64,000 nucleotides of DNA, from positions 62,001 through 126,000 of the forward strand of contig JAHJDP010000084.1 of assembly GCA_018831195.1 (NCBI GenBank), in the 5' to 3' direction. Within the stretch, counting starts at the first letter, position 1. The number at the start of each line of letters is the position of its first letter. The position numbers were made by a program, and so were the translations under genes. The notes below the pieces were generated by a model. It did not search any database. It saw only the letters and a program-made list of their open reading frames with translations, and was not told the origin of the DNA. Shown here piece by piece: positions 26,213 through 34,110 of this stretch. The DNA comes from Candidatus Eisenbacteria bacterium. Its GTDB lineage: Bacteria; Eisenbacteria; RBG-16-71-46; CAIMUX01; JAHJDP01.

Positions 26213-28546
26213 CTAGAAGCGATAGCCGGCGCGAAGACCAATCACCGTCGGTTCCTCAATAGCGGCGCCACCCTCCTGAATGTAGATGTAACGCCAATTC
26301 TTTGTCGGCTTTATTATATTCTGTCCAAAAATCGTCACGGAGAGAGGACTCGATAACTTATAAGATACTGACATATCGAACCTGACATCGGCCTCAAATA
26401 TATCATTCTTGCGCATGTGCTCGATGTTTTCTTCGACCAGACTTTCAACAGCCTTCCCTTGGGCGCCCTTTTCATACATTGTCATCCAGTTCTGATTGCC
26501 CTCGTATCCCCAGGTGGCGCGAATGCTGTTATAAACCATCAGCCGATCGGTGATTCTGGCTATAGAGTGGAACTTTGTCATGTTATTGGCCCAGTTCATG
26601 CGGTCATTTCCATAACCCTCACGACTGACACTTTCATAATCGGTATCATGTGATTCCGACCGGCTGATATAACTGCCAAGCTCACCTTCAGCGAGTGAGA
26701 AATCCAGCTGCTTGCAGTATACATGGTTGATGCCGATCCTGAGGTCTCCTTTATCAGTTGCATACTCCACGGCCATTTCGACGCCTCCGACCTTCAGGTT
26801 TCCGGCCTTTGAGGTTGTTCTGAATTGTTCCGCATCGGTTTCCCCGCCGGAGGCATTCCAACCGAGTAGATCAGCGGCACTGTAAAAAAGCGATACGTCA
26901 GTGGTGAAGTTATTAAATGATCTGCCGTACATCAACTCGGCGCCATTGAACATTTCCTGCTCCGGCTCCATGTTCCCAAAATAATCTGTTGCGGCAAGCT
27001 GGATGAGTGTGTTTTCCCGGATGGATCGCTGTAGGGAAAGTTTAAACAATCCAAGATTCTCCGCATTGTAAATAACAGCGAGACGGGGAGATAGGACCAT
27101 TTTTGAGAATTGATGTTTGTCGAGCCGGCCGGAGAGCAATACGTTGCAACGGTGGAATACCATGCTGCTGATTTCACCCAGCAATGCATAGTTATACATG
27201 TTATATGCGGTTCGATAGACTTGCTGATCGGGTCCAATCCAAGGACGGGCTTGGAGCGCGGGCGAGTTTGGACCGCTTACAAAAAGGACCCCATCATCCA
27301 TGATGAAAGCGTCCTTGTCGGTATCACCCCATCCCATCCCCAAATGGTCATAGGAGAACTCGCATCCGACGGCGGTTTTTAACTTGTCCGTCGGGCTGAA
27401 TCTTAGCAATGATTTGAAGAGCAGATTGCTCTCTGCATAATTCTCAACGTAGTTGCCCTTGCCGTAAGTCTTATCATCAATTCTTTCCTGGTCTGTGGAG
27501 AGCGCACTAAGCGTGGTCTTTAGATCCAGATTGTGGGCAAAAATATGATTGTTTTCCAGGGTGATTTCCGCCTGCTGTACGCCCGTGGATGGATTGTTCT
27601 CCCACTTGCCGTTTTCCGTCAAACGTTTTTGAAACCAGCGCGTTTGCAATTCAGGGTCGGGATTGAGCGGATCATCTGTCCAGCATACAATACGTGATGT
27701 TCCGGAATTGACATACCGCGTCCACAGTTTCCATTCTCTGAGAAAGGTCATCTGGCCATAAAGCTTCATCTGGGGTTTATCGCGTGAATCGGGATAAAAG
27801 TCGAGAATGGGAGTCTGCATGCTTACATTTGTTCCATCCTCGGTGCCGACATATCCCGCCTCTCGTGATGGGGGCGCGAAAGCATAGATGTTGGGGTTGG
27901 TAAATCCCCCTGTTTTTGTAAGACTTCCATAAAACAAGATGGTATAGTTTGAACCGATTAATGAGTGGCTGGCATATGCACCCTGCGAATGATAGCCGGA
28001 TACATATTGGAAACCCGCGGAAGAACCCTGTGGTTCTGCTTGCCCCTTCGTAGTGATGTTGATCACGCCTGCAACAGCGCCTGGACCATAAGTCACCGAA
28101 CCGGGCCCCCGGATGACTTCCACCAACTCGATATCGTTAAGATCCCAATTCTCCAATTCGGTCGTAGCCCCATTATGGGATCTTTGGTTCACACATCTGC
28201 CGTTTACCAAGAGGAGAAACGAGTAATCACGGTCGACAATAAGACCCCGCAAACCCATGTGGGAGGCATCGAAATGCGTCATGTAATGGAAACCAGGCAC
28301 ATAGACTTCGAGGAGGTCATACAAATTCCTGGCCGGTGTTATCCTTATCATCTCCTCATCAATGACAGTGATTGATACGGGATTCATGTCGGTCTCTGTC
28401 TCAACCAGGGCGCCGATGACCATGGGAATCTCTTGAAAGAGCAGCATCTCCGACGGTTCTTCAGCCAGCAGCGCCCCTGATTTGAAAATGACAATGATGA
28501 TGAGCAGGATGGCTAAGAGTCGGGCATTCTTTAAAGCTGAGGTCAT
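26213..28546 (-). CDS. TonB-dependent outer-membrane receptor
   Basis: A 777-residue protein starting at ATG 28546 (AGGAGA upstream), with a signal peptide. The plug domain has PVSITVIDEEMIRITPARN and VEVIRGPGSVTYGPGAVAG, and a long beta-barrel ends in the aromatic GLRAGYRF typical of outer-membrane proteins. It should bind and import a ligand (siderophore, cofactor, glycan or peptide) using TonB energy. No binding-protein, SusD or ABC partner is adjacent, so the ligand is unknown. I looked for a cobalamin-riboswitch-like B12 box upstream and saw none. The sigma-54 activator gene converges on its 3' end. Confidence 0.92.
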   Translation of the reverse strand: MTSALKNARLLAILLIIIVIFKSGALLAEEPSEMLLFQEIPMVIGALVETETDMNPVSITVIDEEMIRITPARNLYDLLEVYVPGFHYMTHFDASHMGLRGLIVDRDYSFLLLVNGRCVNQRSHNGATTELENWDLNDIELVEVIRGPGSVTYGPGAVAGVINITTKGQAEPQGSSAGFQYVSGYHSQGAYASHSLIGSNYTILFYGSLTKTGGFTNPNIYAFAPPSREAGYVGTEDGTNVSMQTPILDFYPDSRDKPQMKLYGQMTFLREWKLWTRYVNSGTSRIVCWTDDPLNPDPELQTRWFQKRLTENGKWENNPSTGVQQAEITLENNHIFAHNLDLKTTLSALSTDQERIDDKTYGKGNYVENYAESNLLFKSLLRFSPTDKLKTAVGCEFSYDHLGMGWGDTDKDAFIMDDGVLFVSGPNSPALQARPWIGPDQQVYRTAYNMYNYALLGEISSMVFHRCNVLLSGRLDKHQFSKMVLSPRLAVIYNAENLGLFKLSLQRSIRENTLIQLAATDYFGNMEPEQEMFNGAELMYGRSFNNFTTDVSLFYSAADLLGWNASGGETDAEQFRTTSKAGNLKVGGVEMAVEYATDKGDLRIGINHVYCKQLDFSLAEGELGSYISRSESHDTDYESVSREGYGNDRMNWANNMTKFHSIARITDRLMVYNSIRATWGYEGNQNWMTMYEKGAQGKAVESLVEENIEHMRKNDIFEADVRFDMSVSYKLSSPLSVTIFGQNIIKPTKNWRYIYIQEGGAAIEEPTVIGLRAGYRF

Positions 28547-28828
28547 GGTTTTTCTCCTGACTTGGTAGGCCATATAAGGTATCGGGAGAAAAGAGGGGAA
28601 TGATAAGCGTTGATGTGATTGGGGCGACGGCCGCCAGTTTCGGTCTGTGGGTCGGATATTAGGGGGGTTCCATCATTTGAGGTGTTTATGGGCGCACATC
28701 ACCCCTCGGGTGCTCATCATTGCGGCGATAGCACTTGAAAACGGAGGGAGCCCCAGCGGCATTTCGGCCGATGGCGCTTATCTGTTTGTACGCCCGTATG
28801 TTCGTATATTGGCAATTAGGGCGATAGC

Positions 28829-28945
28829 TCAATCAAAGGAGCTTTTGCCGTCTTTCTTGGCTTTCTTTTCCGCCCGTTTCTCTTTCAGCGTCTTGGTCGG
28901 CTTCTTCTGGGGCTCTTTCTTCTTCTTATCTTGGTCCTTACCCAT
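28829..28945 (-). CDS. Small lysine-rich protein, 38 residues
   Basis: A 38-codon frame on the minus strand from ATG at 28945 to TGA at 28829, preceded by GGAGGT at normal spacing. About half the residues are lysine (MGKDQDKKKKEPQKK...), and it ends in SSFD. The strong ribosome site and consistent composition argue for a real gene. Short, highly charged lysine-rich proteins of unknown role are common in bacteria and might bind nucleic acid or be disordered. It stands alone, 280 bases upstream of the TonB receptor start on the same strand, so the two could share a transcript. Confidence 0.55.
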   Translation of the reverse strand: MGKDQDKKKKEPQKKPTKTLKEKRAEKKAKKDGKSSFD

Positions 28946-29298
28946 GGTGTTACCTCCGCTGGCTTCCCGCCGGCAATCTCCTCGATTGGCAGATAGCTAA
29001 GGCAGCTAGACTCTAGCTTTATTCAAAGCCAATCTACCGTAACTCCAATCAAAACACCAGATGAATGAAACATCCAAAGCATACATCGTAAGCAATACTT
29101 ATTCGTAGATCAACGCATTTAAATACAATAAGATACGGCTGATTTCCCCTTGAAATTTCGGGGCAATCACCTAATGATATGGGTGTCGGCCGCACCGTCA
29201 CATAGTGACGGACTTTTTTTGGCCGTCTGTTTTTTGCATTATTGGAACATTGAATAATGACACCCCCAAAAACCTCAGTGAATAACGAGGAGCGCAGG
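28946..29298. other. Intergenic leader region upstream of the hydrogenase operon
   Basis: This AT-rich stretch of about 350 bases lies between the divergent lysine-rich ORF and the hydrogenase genes. It holds a TACAAT box near 29130 that could be a -10 element with a poor -35, and the terminator-like hairpin at 29195-29220. I see no open frame with a ribosome site. It is the likely control region of the hydrogenase operon. Confidence 0.5.
29195..29220 (+). terminator. Terminator-like hairpin or palindromic operator before the hydrogenase operon
   Basis: CCGTCAC (29195-29201), a 3-base loop, and GTGACGG (29205-29211) form a perfect 7-bp inverted repeat followed by AC and a run of seven T (29214-29220). 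This is the form of a Rho-independent terminator on the plus strand, yet no plus-strand gene lies close upstream. It could be an attenuator within the hydrogenase leader, the end of a small RNA, or a protein-binding palindrome. Confidence 0.55.
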
Positions 29299-31197
29299 AT
29301 GACTCGATTGATGTTGGAACAGGGCAGGGTGGACGATTTTATCAGGCATCTCCAGGCACAGCGGCCCGTTTATGCCCCGCGGCGCAAGGGACAATCTTCC
29401 TATGTCTTCGCGCCGGTAGATGACCCGAATGATGTCGTACTCGATTACCCCAGAACCCTGCACTCGGTGAAGAAGTACTTTCTTCCCCCGAGGGAAGAGT
29501 TGCTCAACTTCAATTTAAAGGCGAATTCCTATGGACAGCCGGAGATCGAGACGGCGAATGCCATTATGCTGGGTGTTCATTCGTATGATATGCATGCCGT
29601 GTTGAGGTTGGACTATAACCTCGCCAAAGGTAATAAAGAACGAAACTACTTTGCCCGGCGGCAAGGAACTCTCTTCATCGGGGTCTCGTTCTCGCCCGAT
29701 AAGTTTCATTTCTCGGGATCCTTGGGTATCTCTCCCTACGACACGACCGGCTTCGATCTCTTTTTGTATAAGGTTGACAAAGGTTTCGCTTTGGAGATTA
29801 TCACCGCGATGGGGGAGAAGCTTCTATCCGGCTTCGACCTTCCGGCGTTGGGAGTGCCTCTGCCTCCGCACGGCGAATTTCAGCAACATATTTATGTGCC
29901 GCAGAGTAAATTGTCCGAAGTCTTTGATCACAGCCAGGAAAACGCTGTTTGGGAAGAGGAGGCTGCGCGGTGCGTGAGCTGCGGCACCTGCAATATGGTC
30001 TGTCCGACTTGTTACTGTTTCGATGTAGAAGATGAAGTTGATGTAAGAGTCGTTGAGGGTACTAGAAATCGGCGTTGGGACGCCTGCATGCTGCGCGATT
30101 TCACGGAGGTCGCCGGTGGAGAGGTTTTCCGCCATAAATCGGCGGCCCGCCAGCGGCATCGTGTCTACCGGAAATTCAAGTATATTTCTGACCATACCGG
30201 CGAGCCATGGTGTGTCGGCTGCGGGCGTTGCACGGCATATTGCACGGCGAATATCAGCATTGTCAGCATTGTGAACCGCTTGGTGAACGATTACGAAAAA
30301 GACTCGACAGCGCGTCTCCCGCAGACCCAGCCGATAATCGATAGGGCTCGGGAAGGACACTCCGATCCGGCCGGGGAGGCGAAAGACCTCTATTCACCGG
30401 TCATGGCGGAAATCAAGTCGGTGCAACAGATGACCGATTTGGAGAAACTCTTCGAAATACAGCTGCCGGATGGCGCAGAACTCAATCACAAGCCGGGTCA
30501 GTTTGTCGAACTCTCTCTCTTTGGCGCGGGTGAAGCGCCGATCTCGATCTCTTCATCCCCGGCAAAGAAGGGTGTCTTTGATTTGGGGATCCGGAAGGTC
30601 GGCCGGTTGACGGAGATGATGCATCGTTTGCAGCCGGGTGACCGCGTCGGAATCCGGGGCCCTTTCGGCAATGGATTTGATCTGGAGAAACTCAAAGGCA
30701 AAGACGTCCTGATCATTGCCGGGGGGATCGGTTTGGTGCCCCTGCGCTCTTTGATCAATACTGTCATTGCCGACCGGGAAGCTTATGGACGCCTCATCAT
30801 CTGCTACGGCAGCAAGAGTGATCAAGAGCTGCTCTTTGGGAATGAGCGCAAGATGTGGGATGAGGATCCCTCCATCGAGTTTCATGTCACCGTCGATAGG
30901 GGTTCTCCCGATTGGACCGGAAAAATAGGGGTCATCACGACACTCATCCCCGAGCTGGCGCTTGATCTTGAAAGAACGATCGCCTGTATTTGCGGTCCGC
31001 CCATCATGTATCGGTTCGTACTCCTCGCCCTCAAATCAAAACGATTCCCGGAAGAGAATATCTATCTGTCGCTGGAGCGGCGGATGAAATGCGGTGTCGG
31101 CAAATGCGGCCATTGCCAGATCAATAACTCCTATGTCTGCCAAGACGGCCCAGTTTATCACTATCCGGCTATCAAGGGCCTCAAGGAGGCGCTCTAA
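29299..31197 (+). CDS. Group 3b [NiFe] hydrogenase electron-transfer subunit, fused beta (Fe-S) and gamma (FAD/NAD(P))
   Basis: The start is ATG 29299, six bases after GAGGAG; the upstream ATG at 29257 has no ribosome site. The 632-residue protein joins two parts usually encoded separately. Residues 1-330 match the sulfhydrogenase beta-subunit type, with 4Fe-4S motifs CVSCGTCNMVCPTC (about 224) and CVGCGRCTAYC (about 305). Residues about 365-632 match the gamma-type ferredoxin-NADP reductase-like part: SISSSPA (FAD), GGIGLVPLRSL (NAD(P)) and CGVGKCGHC for a 2Fe-2S cluster (about 597). It should link the hydrogenase to NAD(P)H in the cytoplasm. The small-subunit gene follows after one base. 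Confidence 0.9.
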   Translation: MTRLMLEQGRVDDFIRHLQAQRPVYAPRRKGQSSYVFAPVDDPNDVVLDYPRTLHSVKKYFLPPREELLNFNLKANSYGQPEIETANAIMLGVHSYDMHAVLRLDYNLAKGNKERNYFARRQGTLFIGVSFSPDKFHFSGSLGISPYDTTGFDLFLYKVDKGFALEIITAMGEKLLSGFDLPALGVPLPPHGEFQQHIYVPQSKLSEVFDHSQENAVWEEEAARCVSCGTCNMVCPTCYCFDVEDEVDVRVVEGTRNRRWDACMLRDFTEVAGGEVFRHKSAARQRHRVYRKFKYISDHTGEPWCVGCGRCTAYCTANISIVSIVNRLVNDYEKDSTARLPQTQPIIDRAREGHSDPAGEAKDLYSPVMAEIKSVQQMTDLEKLFEIQLPDGAELNHKPGQFVELSLFGAGEAPISISSSPAKKGVFDLGIRKVGRLTEMMHRLQPGDRVGIRGPFGNGFDLEKLKGKDVLIIAGGIGLVPLRSLINTVIADREAYGRLIICYGSKSDQELLFGNERKMWDEDPSIEFHVTVDRGSPDWTGKIGVITTLIPELALDLERTIACICGPPIMYRFVLLALKSKRFPEENIYLSLERRMKCGVGKCGHCQINNSYVCQDGPVYHYPAIKGLKEAL

Positions 31198-31198
31198 A

Positions 31199-31948
31199 AT
31201 GTCTAAGAAAGCACGAGTGGCCATCTTCGATTTTACGGGATGTGAAGGGTGCGAGCTGAACCATCTGAACTTCGAGGCTCAGCTGCTGGATATCCTCGAG
31301 CATGTCGAGATTGTTGAATGGCGTGAGGCGATGGATGAAAAGGCCGACGGGTACGACATCGCCTTTGTCGAGGGGTCGCTGTCGACACCCGATTGCATCA
31401 CTCGCATCCACAAGATCCGCCGCAAAGCTAAATTCCTCGTCGCGGTCGGCGCCTGTGCGGTGATCGGCGGCGTCAATGCCATGAAGAATACGCGGCCCAG
31501 TGAGGAAATCCGCGAGGAGGTTTATGGGAAAGATAAATACCTCTTCCCAAGCCTTCCGGCGCTTCCCCTGAGCGCGGTGGTCAAGGTTGATTTTAATGTC
31601 CGCGGCTGTCCCATGACCCAGATCGAGTTCCTCAAAGTCTTCACGGCTCTGGTGATGGGGAAGATGCCGGTTGAGCCCGATCATTCGGTCTGTGTCGAGT
31701 GCAAGCTGAAGGAAAACGAATGCGTTTATGATAAAGGGATGATCTGTCTTGGTCCGGTAACACGGGCTGGATGCGACGCCCACTGTCCGAGCTTCGGCCA
31801 GTATTGTTACGGATGCCGGGGACTCGTGTCGGAGCCGAATCTGAAGGCGATGGAAGAGATCCTTGTGAATCATGGGCTCTCGATGGATGAAGCGCATAAA
31901 CGGCTGCTTCTTTTCAACGCCAATCAGATTGAGGGGGTGACTTCGTGA
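31199..31948 (+). CDS. [NiFe] hydrogenase small (delta) subunit, group 3b-like
   Basis: The start is ATG 31199, nine bases after AAGGAGG, giving 249 residues; the frame is open further upstream only as a shadow of the preceding gene. Proximal-cluster cysteines appear in FTGCEGCELNH (C15, C18), GACAVIGG and VRGCPMTQ. The C-terminal half has cysteine-rich CVECKLKENEC, MICLGPVTRAGC and CPSFGQYCYGCRG motifs for two further 4Fe-4S clusters. There is no Tat signal, so the enzyme is cytoplasmic, as in NAD(P)-linked group 3 hydrogenases. The GTG of the large-subunit gene overlaps its stop by four bases. Confidence 0.93.
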   Translation: MSKKARVAIFDFTGCEGCELNHLNFEAQLLDILEHVEIVEWREAMDEKADGYDIAFVEGSLSTPDCITRIHKIRRKAKFLVAVGACAVIGGVNAMKNTRPSEEIREEVYGKDKYLFPSLPALPLSAVVKVDFNVRGCPMTQIEFLKVFTALVMGKMPVEPDHSVCVECKLKENECVYDKGMICLGPVTRAGCDAHCPSFGQYCYGCRGLVSEPNLKAMEEILVNHGLSMDEAHKRLLLFNANQIEGVTS

Positions 31949-33249
31949 GTCAAAATCTGGAAATCAAAGTGAAACACCTGACCAGGGTGGAGGGTCACGG
32001 CAACATCGTCGTGAACATGCTGGAAGGGGTCCTTGAGAAGGCGCAGCTTGATATTGTTGAAGCGCCACGTTATTTCGAGGCGATGCTGAAGGGCCGGTCC
32101 TTCCACGAGGCGGCTATTATCACATCACGGATCTGTGGAATCTGTTCGCTTGGGCATCAAATGACCTCGTTCAAAACGACTGAAGAGGCCTTGGGGCTGG
32201 AAATCAGCGAGCAGACCATCGCCCTGCGCAAGATCCTGATCCATGGCGCGACCATTCAATCCAACATCCTGCACTCCCTCTTTCTGGCGGCCCCTGATTT
32301 TTTAAAAGTCGGATCGGTTTTCCCGCTGATCGGCACCCATCCCGAAGTAGTCAAGGCGGCGCTAAGGATGAAAGGGCTGGCTAATGATATCAGTTCGGTG
32401 ATCGCCGGTCGGGCCGTCCATCCGATTTCCTGTGTCCCCGGTGGATTCACAAAACTGCCGGACGCGGCTCAGCTCGCGGAGCTGAAGGGGCGGCTCGAAA
32501 AGGAGATGATCCCCGATCTTACCTTTGCGGCGGAAGTGCTGACTTCGTTGGCATCCGAGATCCCCGGCTTCACCCGCGATACCGAGTATATTTCACTGCG
32601 CAGCGATGACGATTATGCCCTCTATGACGGCGATATCTGCTCATCCGACACAGGGCGCGTTCCCGACTCGGAATATCGATCGATGACGAATGAATTTATC
32701 GTCCCGCATAGCACCGCGAAGCACAGCAGGGCGAATCGCTCGTCATTCATGGTCGGTGCGCTGGCGCGCTGGAACAATAACCATGACCGGCTCTGCCCGG
32801 AGGCGATGGCAGTTGCAGAGAAACTTGGGCTGAAGGCGCCTTGCACAAATCCTTTTATGAATACGATCGCCCAGGTTGTCGAGTCGGTGCATTGCGCCAT
32901 AGATGCCATCCGGCTTATTGACAGTCTCCTCACCAAGGGGATTAAGCCGGAGCTGCCGAACCAGAAGCCGACACGCTACGGTTCGGGTGTGGGAGCGACC
33001 GAAGTCCCGCGAGGCATCCTCTACCATGAGTATGCGTATGATCGGCAGGGAAGGATTATGTCGGCGAATTGTGTCATTCCGACGAGCCAGAATTTGGCCA
33101 ACATTGATGATGACATGAAGAAGATCGTTCCGGAAATATGCGATCGCCCAAAGAAAGAGATAATCCATGGGCTCGAGATGTTGGTTCGCGCTTATGACCC
33201 GTGTATCTCCTGCTCCGTCCACATGCTTGATGTCGAGTTTGTGGAATAG
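31945..33249 (+). CDS. [NiFe] hydrogenase large (alpha) catalytic subunit, group 3b-like
   Basis: A 434-residue catalytic subunit starting at GTG 31945. Both nickel-ligand motifs are intact: RICGICSLGH (about residue 62, N-terminal CxxC) and DPCISCSVH near the end (about 418-426). After the final His there is an eight-residue tail, MLDVEFVE, the type of C-terminal extension removed by a dedicated endopeptidase after nickel insertion; such an endopeptidase is encoded directly downstream. Group 3b enzymes couple H2 to NADP(H), can run in both directions, and some reduce sulfur. Assignment to 3b rests on the beta/gamma-type partner and small subunit and should be confirmed by phylogeny. Confidence 0.93.
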   Translation: MSQNLEIKVKHLTRVEGHGNIVVNMLEGVLEKAQLDIVEAPRYFEAMLKGRSFHEAAIITSRICGICSLGHQMTSFKTTEEALGLEISEQTIALRKILIHGATIQSNILHSLFLAAPDFLKVGSVFPLIGTHPEVVKAALRMKGLANDISSVIAGRAVHPISCVPGGFTKLPDAAQLAELKGRLEKEMIPDLTFAAEVLTSLASEIPGFTRDTEYISLRSDDDYALYDGDICSSDTGRVPDSEYRSMTNEFIVPHSTAKHSRANRSSFMVGALARWNNNHDRLCPEAMAVAEKLGLKAPCTNPFMNTIAQVVESVHCAIDAIRLIDSLLTKGIKPELPNQKPTRYGSGVGATEVPRGILYHEYAYDRQGRIMSANCVIPTSQNLANIDDDMKKIVPEICDRPKKEIIHGLEMLVRAYDPCISCSVHMLDVEFVE

Positions 33250-33257
33250 GCGGTCCG

Positions 33258-33743
33258 GTGGAAATCGACATGGTGAAGATCATCGCCGTTGGAAATCCGT
33301 ATTACGGGGATGACGGGGTTGGCGCCGCGGTCTTGACCCGTATTCGGGAGGAATCCCTCTTCCCGAATGCCGAGTTGATAGATGCGCAAACCGATTCCCT
33401 TTCGTTGGTAGAACACTTCACTAACGACGGATTACATGTCATCATTGATGCAGCGAAGATGGGTTTGCCCCCCGGCGGCGTCGCCCGTTTTTTGCCGGAT
33501 GAAGTCTCCCAGAGGATCCGGTGGGATCGGCTCTCGCTTCACGGGTTTGGTCTGGCGGAGACATTGGAATTGGCCCGGCGGATCGACAAGGTGCCGGAAC
33601 GTTTGGTGATTATCGGAGTGGAACCCGAGATCGTGGAAATCGATCAAGGGCTCTCAAATAGTGTGGCTGCGGCCATTCCGGAGATTCTGGCGAGTATCGA
33701 AGCGGAGGTTCAGTCCTATGAATCGGACCATTCTGATCATTGA
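33258..33743 (+). CDS. Hydrogenase maturation endopeptidase (HycI/HoxW family)
   Basis: A 161-residue protease with the family signature GNPYYGDDGVGAAV near the N-terminus (metal-sensing Asp) and DAQTDSLSLVEHF, then IIDAAKMGLPPG and LSLHGFGLAETL (His). It cleaves the C-terminal tail of the large subunit once nickel is in place, which fits its position 9 bases downstream of that gene. The start may be GTG 33258 or ATG 33270; neither has a strong ribosome site, and coupling to the upstream stop is likely. Its 3' end overlaps the response regulator gene by 26 bases. Confidence 0.92.
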   Translation: MEIDMVKIIAVGNPYYGDDGVGAAVLTRIREESLFPNAELIDAQTDSLSLVEHFTNDGLHVIIDAAKMGLPPGGVARFLPDEVSQRIRWDRLSLHGFGLAETLELARRIDKVPERLVIIGVEPEIVEIDQGLSNSVAAAIPEILASIEAEVQSYESDHSDH

Positions 33744-34110
33744 CGACGACATCGACCTGGTGGAGGTCATCCGGCTGACCCTCGAAGCGGAAGGTTTCGA
33801 GGTGATTGATGCGCAGAACGGAGCTCGCGGGATTGAGTTGGCGCGCCAAAAGAATCCTGACATCATTTTGCTGGATGTTATGCTGGAGGATATTGATGAG
33901 GGATTCCAGGTGGCCTACGAGCTGCGCAAGGGTGATGACACCAAAGATATCCCTATCCTGATGCTGTCGGCCGTATCCGATCAAACCGGCTACAGTTTCG
34001 ATAGGGATAAGGACCAAGAGTTTCTTCCTGTGGATGAGTTCATCGAAAAGCCGGTCAGTCCTAAAGCGCTCGTGGACCTTGTGAGGAAACATTTGCCAGC
34101 GAATGCATGA
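33718..34110 (+). CDS. Single-domain response regulator (receiver only)
   Basis: A 130-residue receiver domain starting at ATG 33718 (GGAGG nine bases upstream), inside the end of the protease gene. Features are TILIIDDDIDLVEV (acidic pocket), IILLDVMLEDI (acceptor Asp, about residue 52), a switch Ser in MLSAVSD and FIEKPV (Lys). There is no output domain: the protein stops right after the last receiver helix. It overlaps the kinase gene by ATGA. A CheY-like mode, acting on a protein partner or relaying phosphate to another regulator, is therefore more likely than direct DNA binding. Confidence 0.93.
   Translation: MNRTILIIDDDIDLVEVIRLTLEAEGFEVIDAQNGARGIELARQKNPDIILLDVMLEDIDEGFQVAYELRKGDDTKDIPILMLSAVSDQTGYSFDRDKDQEFLPVDEFIEKPVSPKALVDLVRKHLPANA

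Noticed and set aside
28547-28828. Cobalamin riboswitch upstream of the TonB-dependent receptor
   Set aside because: I looked for the B12-box-like GCCACTG...GGGAAGG pattern on the minus strand and did not see it.
28647-29000. 117-codon plus-strand frame before the hydrogenase operon
   Set aside because: It lacks a ribosome site and recognisable features and covers the minus-strand lysine-rich ORF, which has a much better ribosome site.
29221-29245. TGGCC...TTGCAT as a sigma-54 promoter for the hydrogenase operon
   Set aside because: The GG and GC are 13 bases apart instead of the required 10, so it does not fit.
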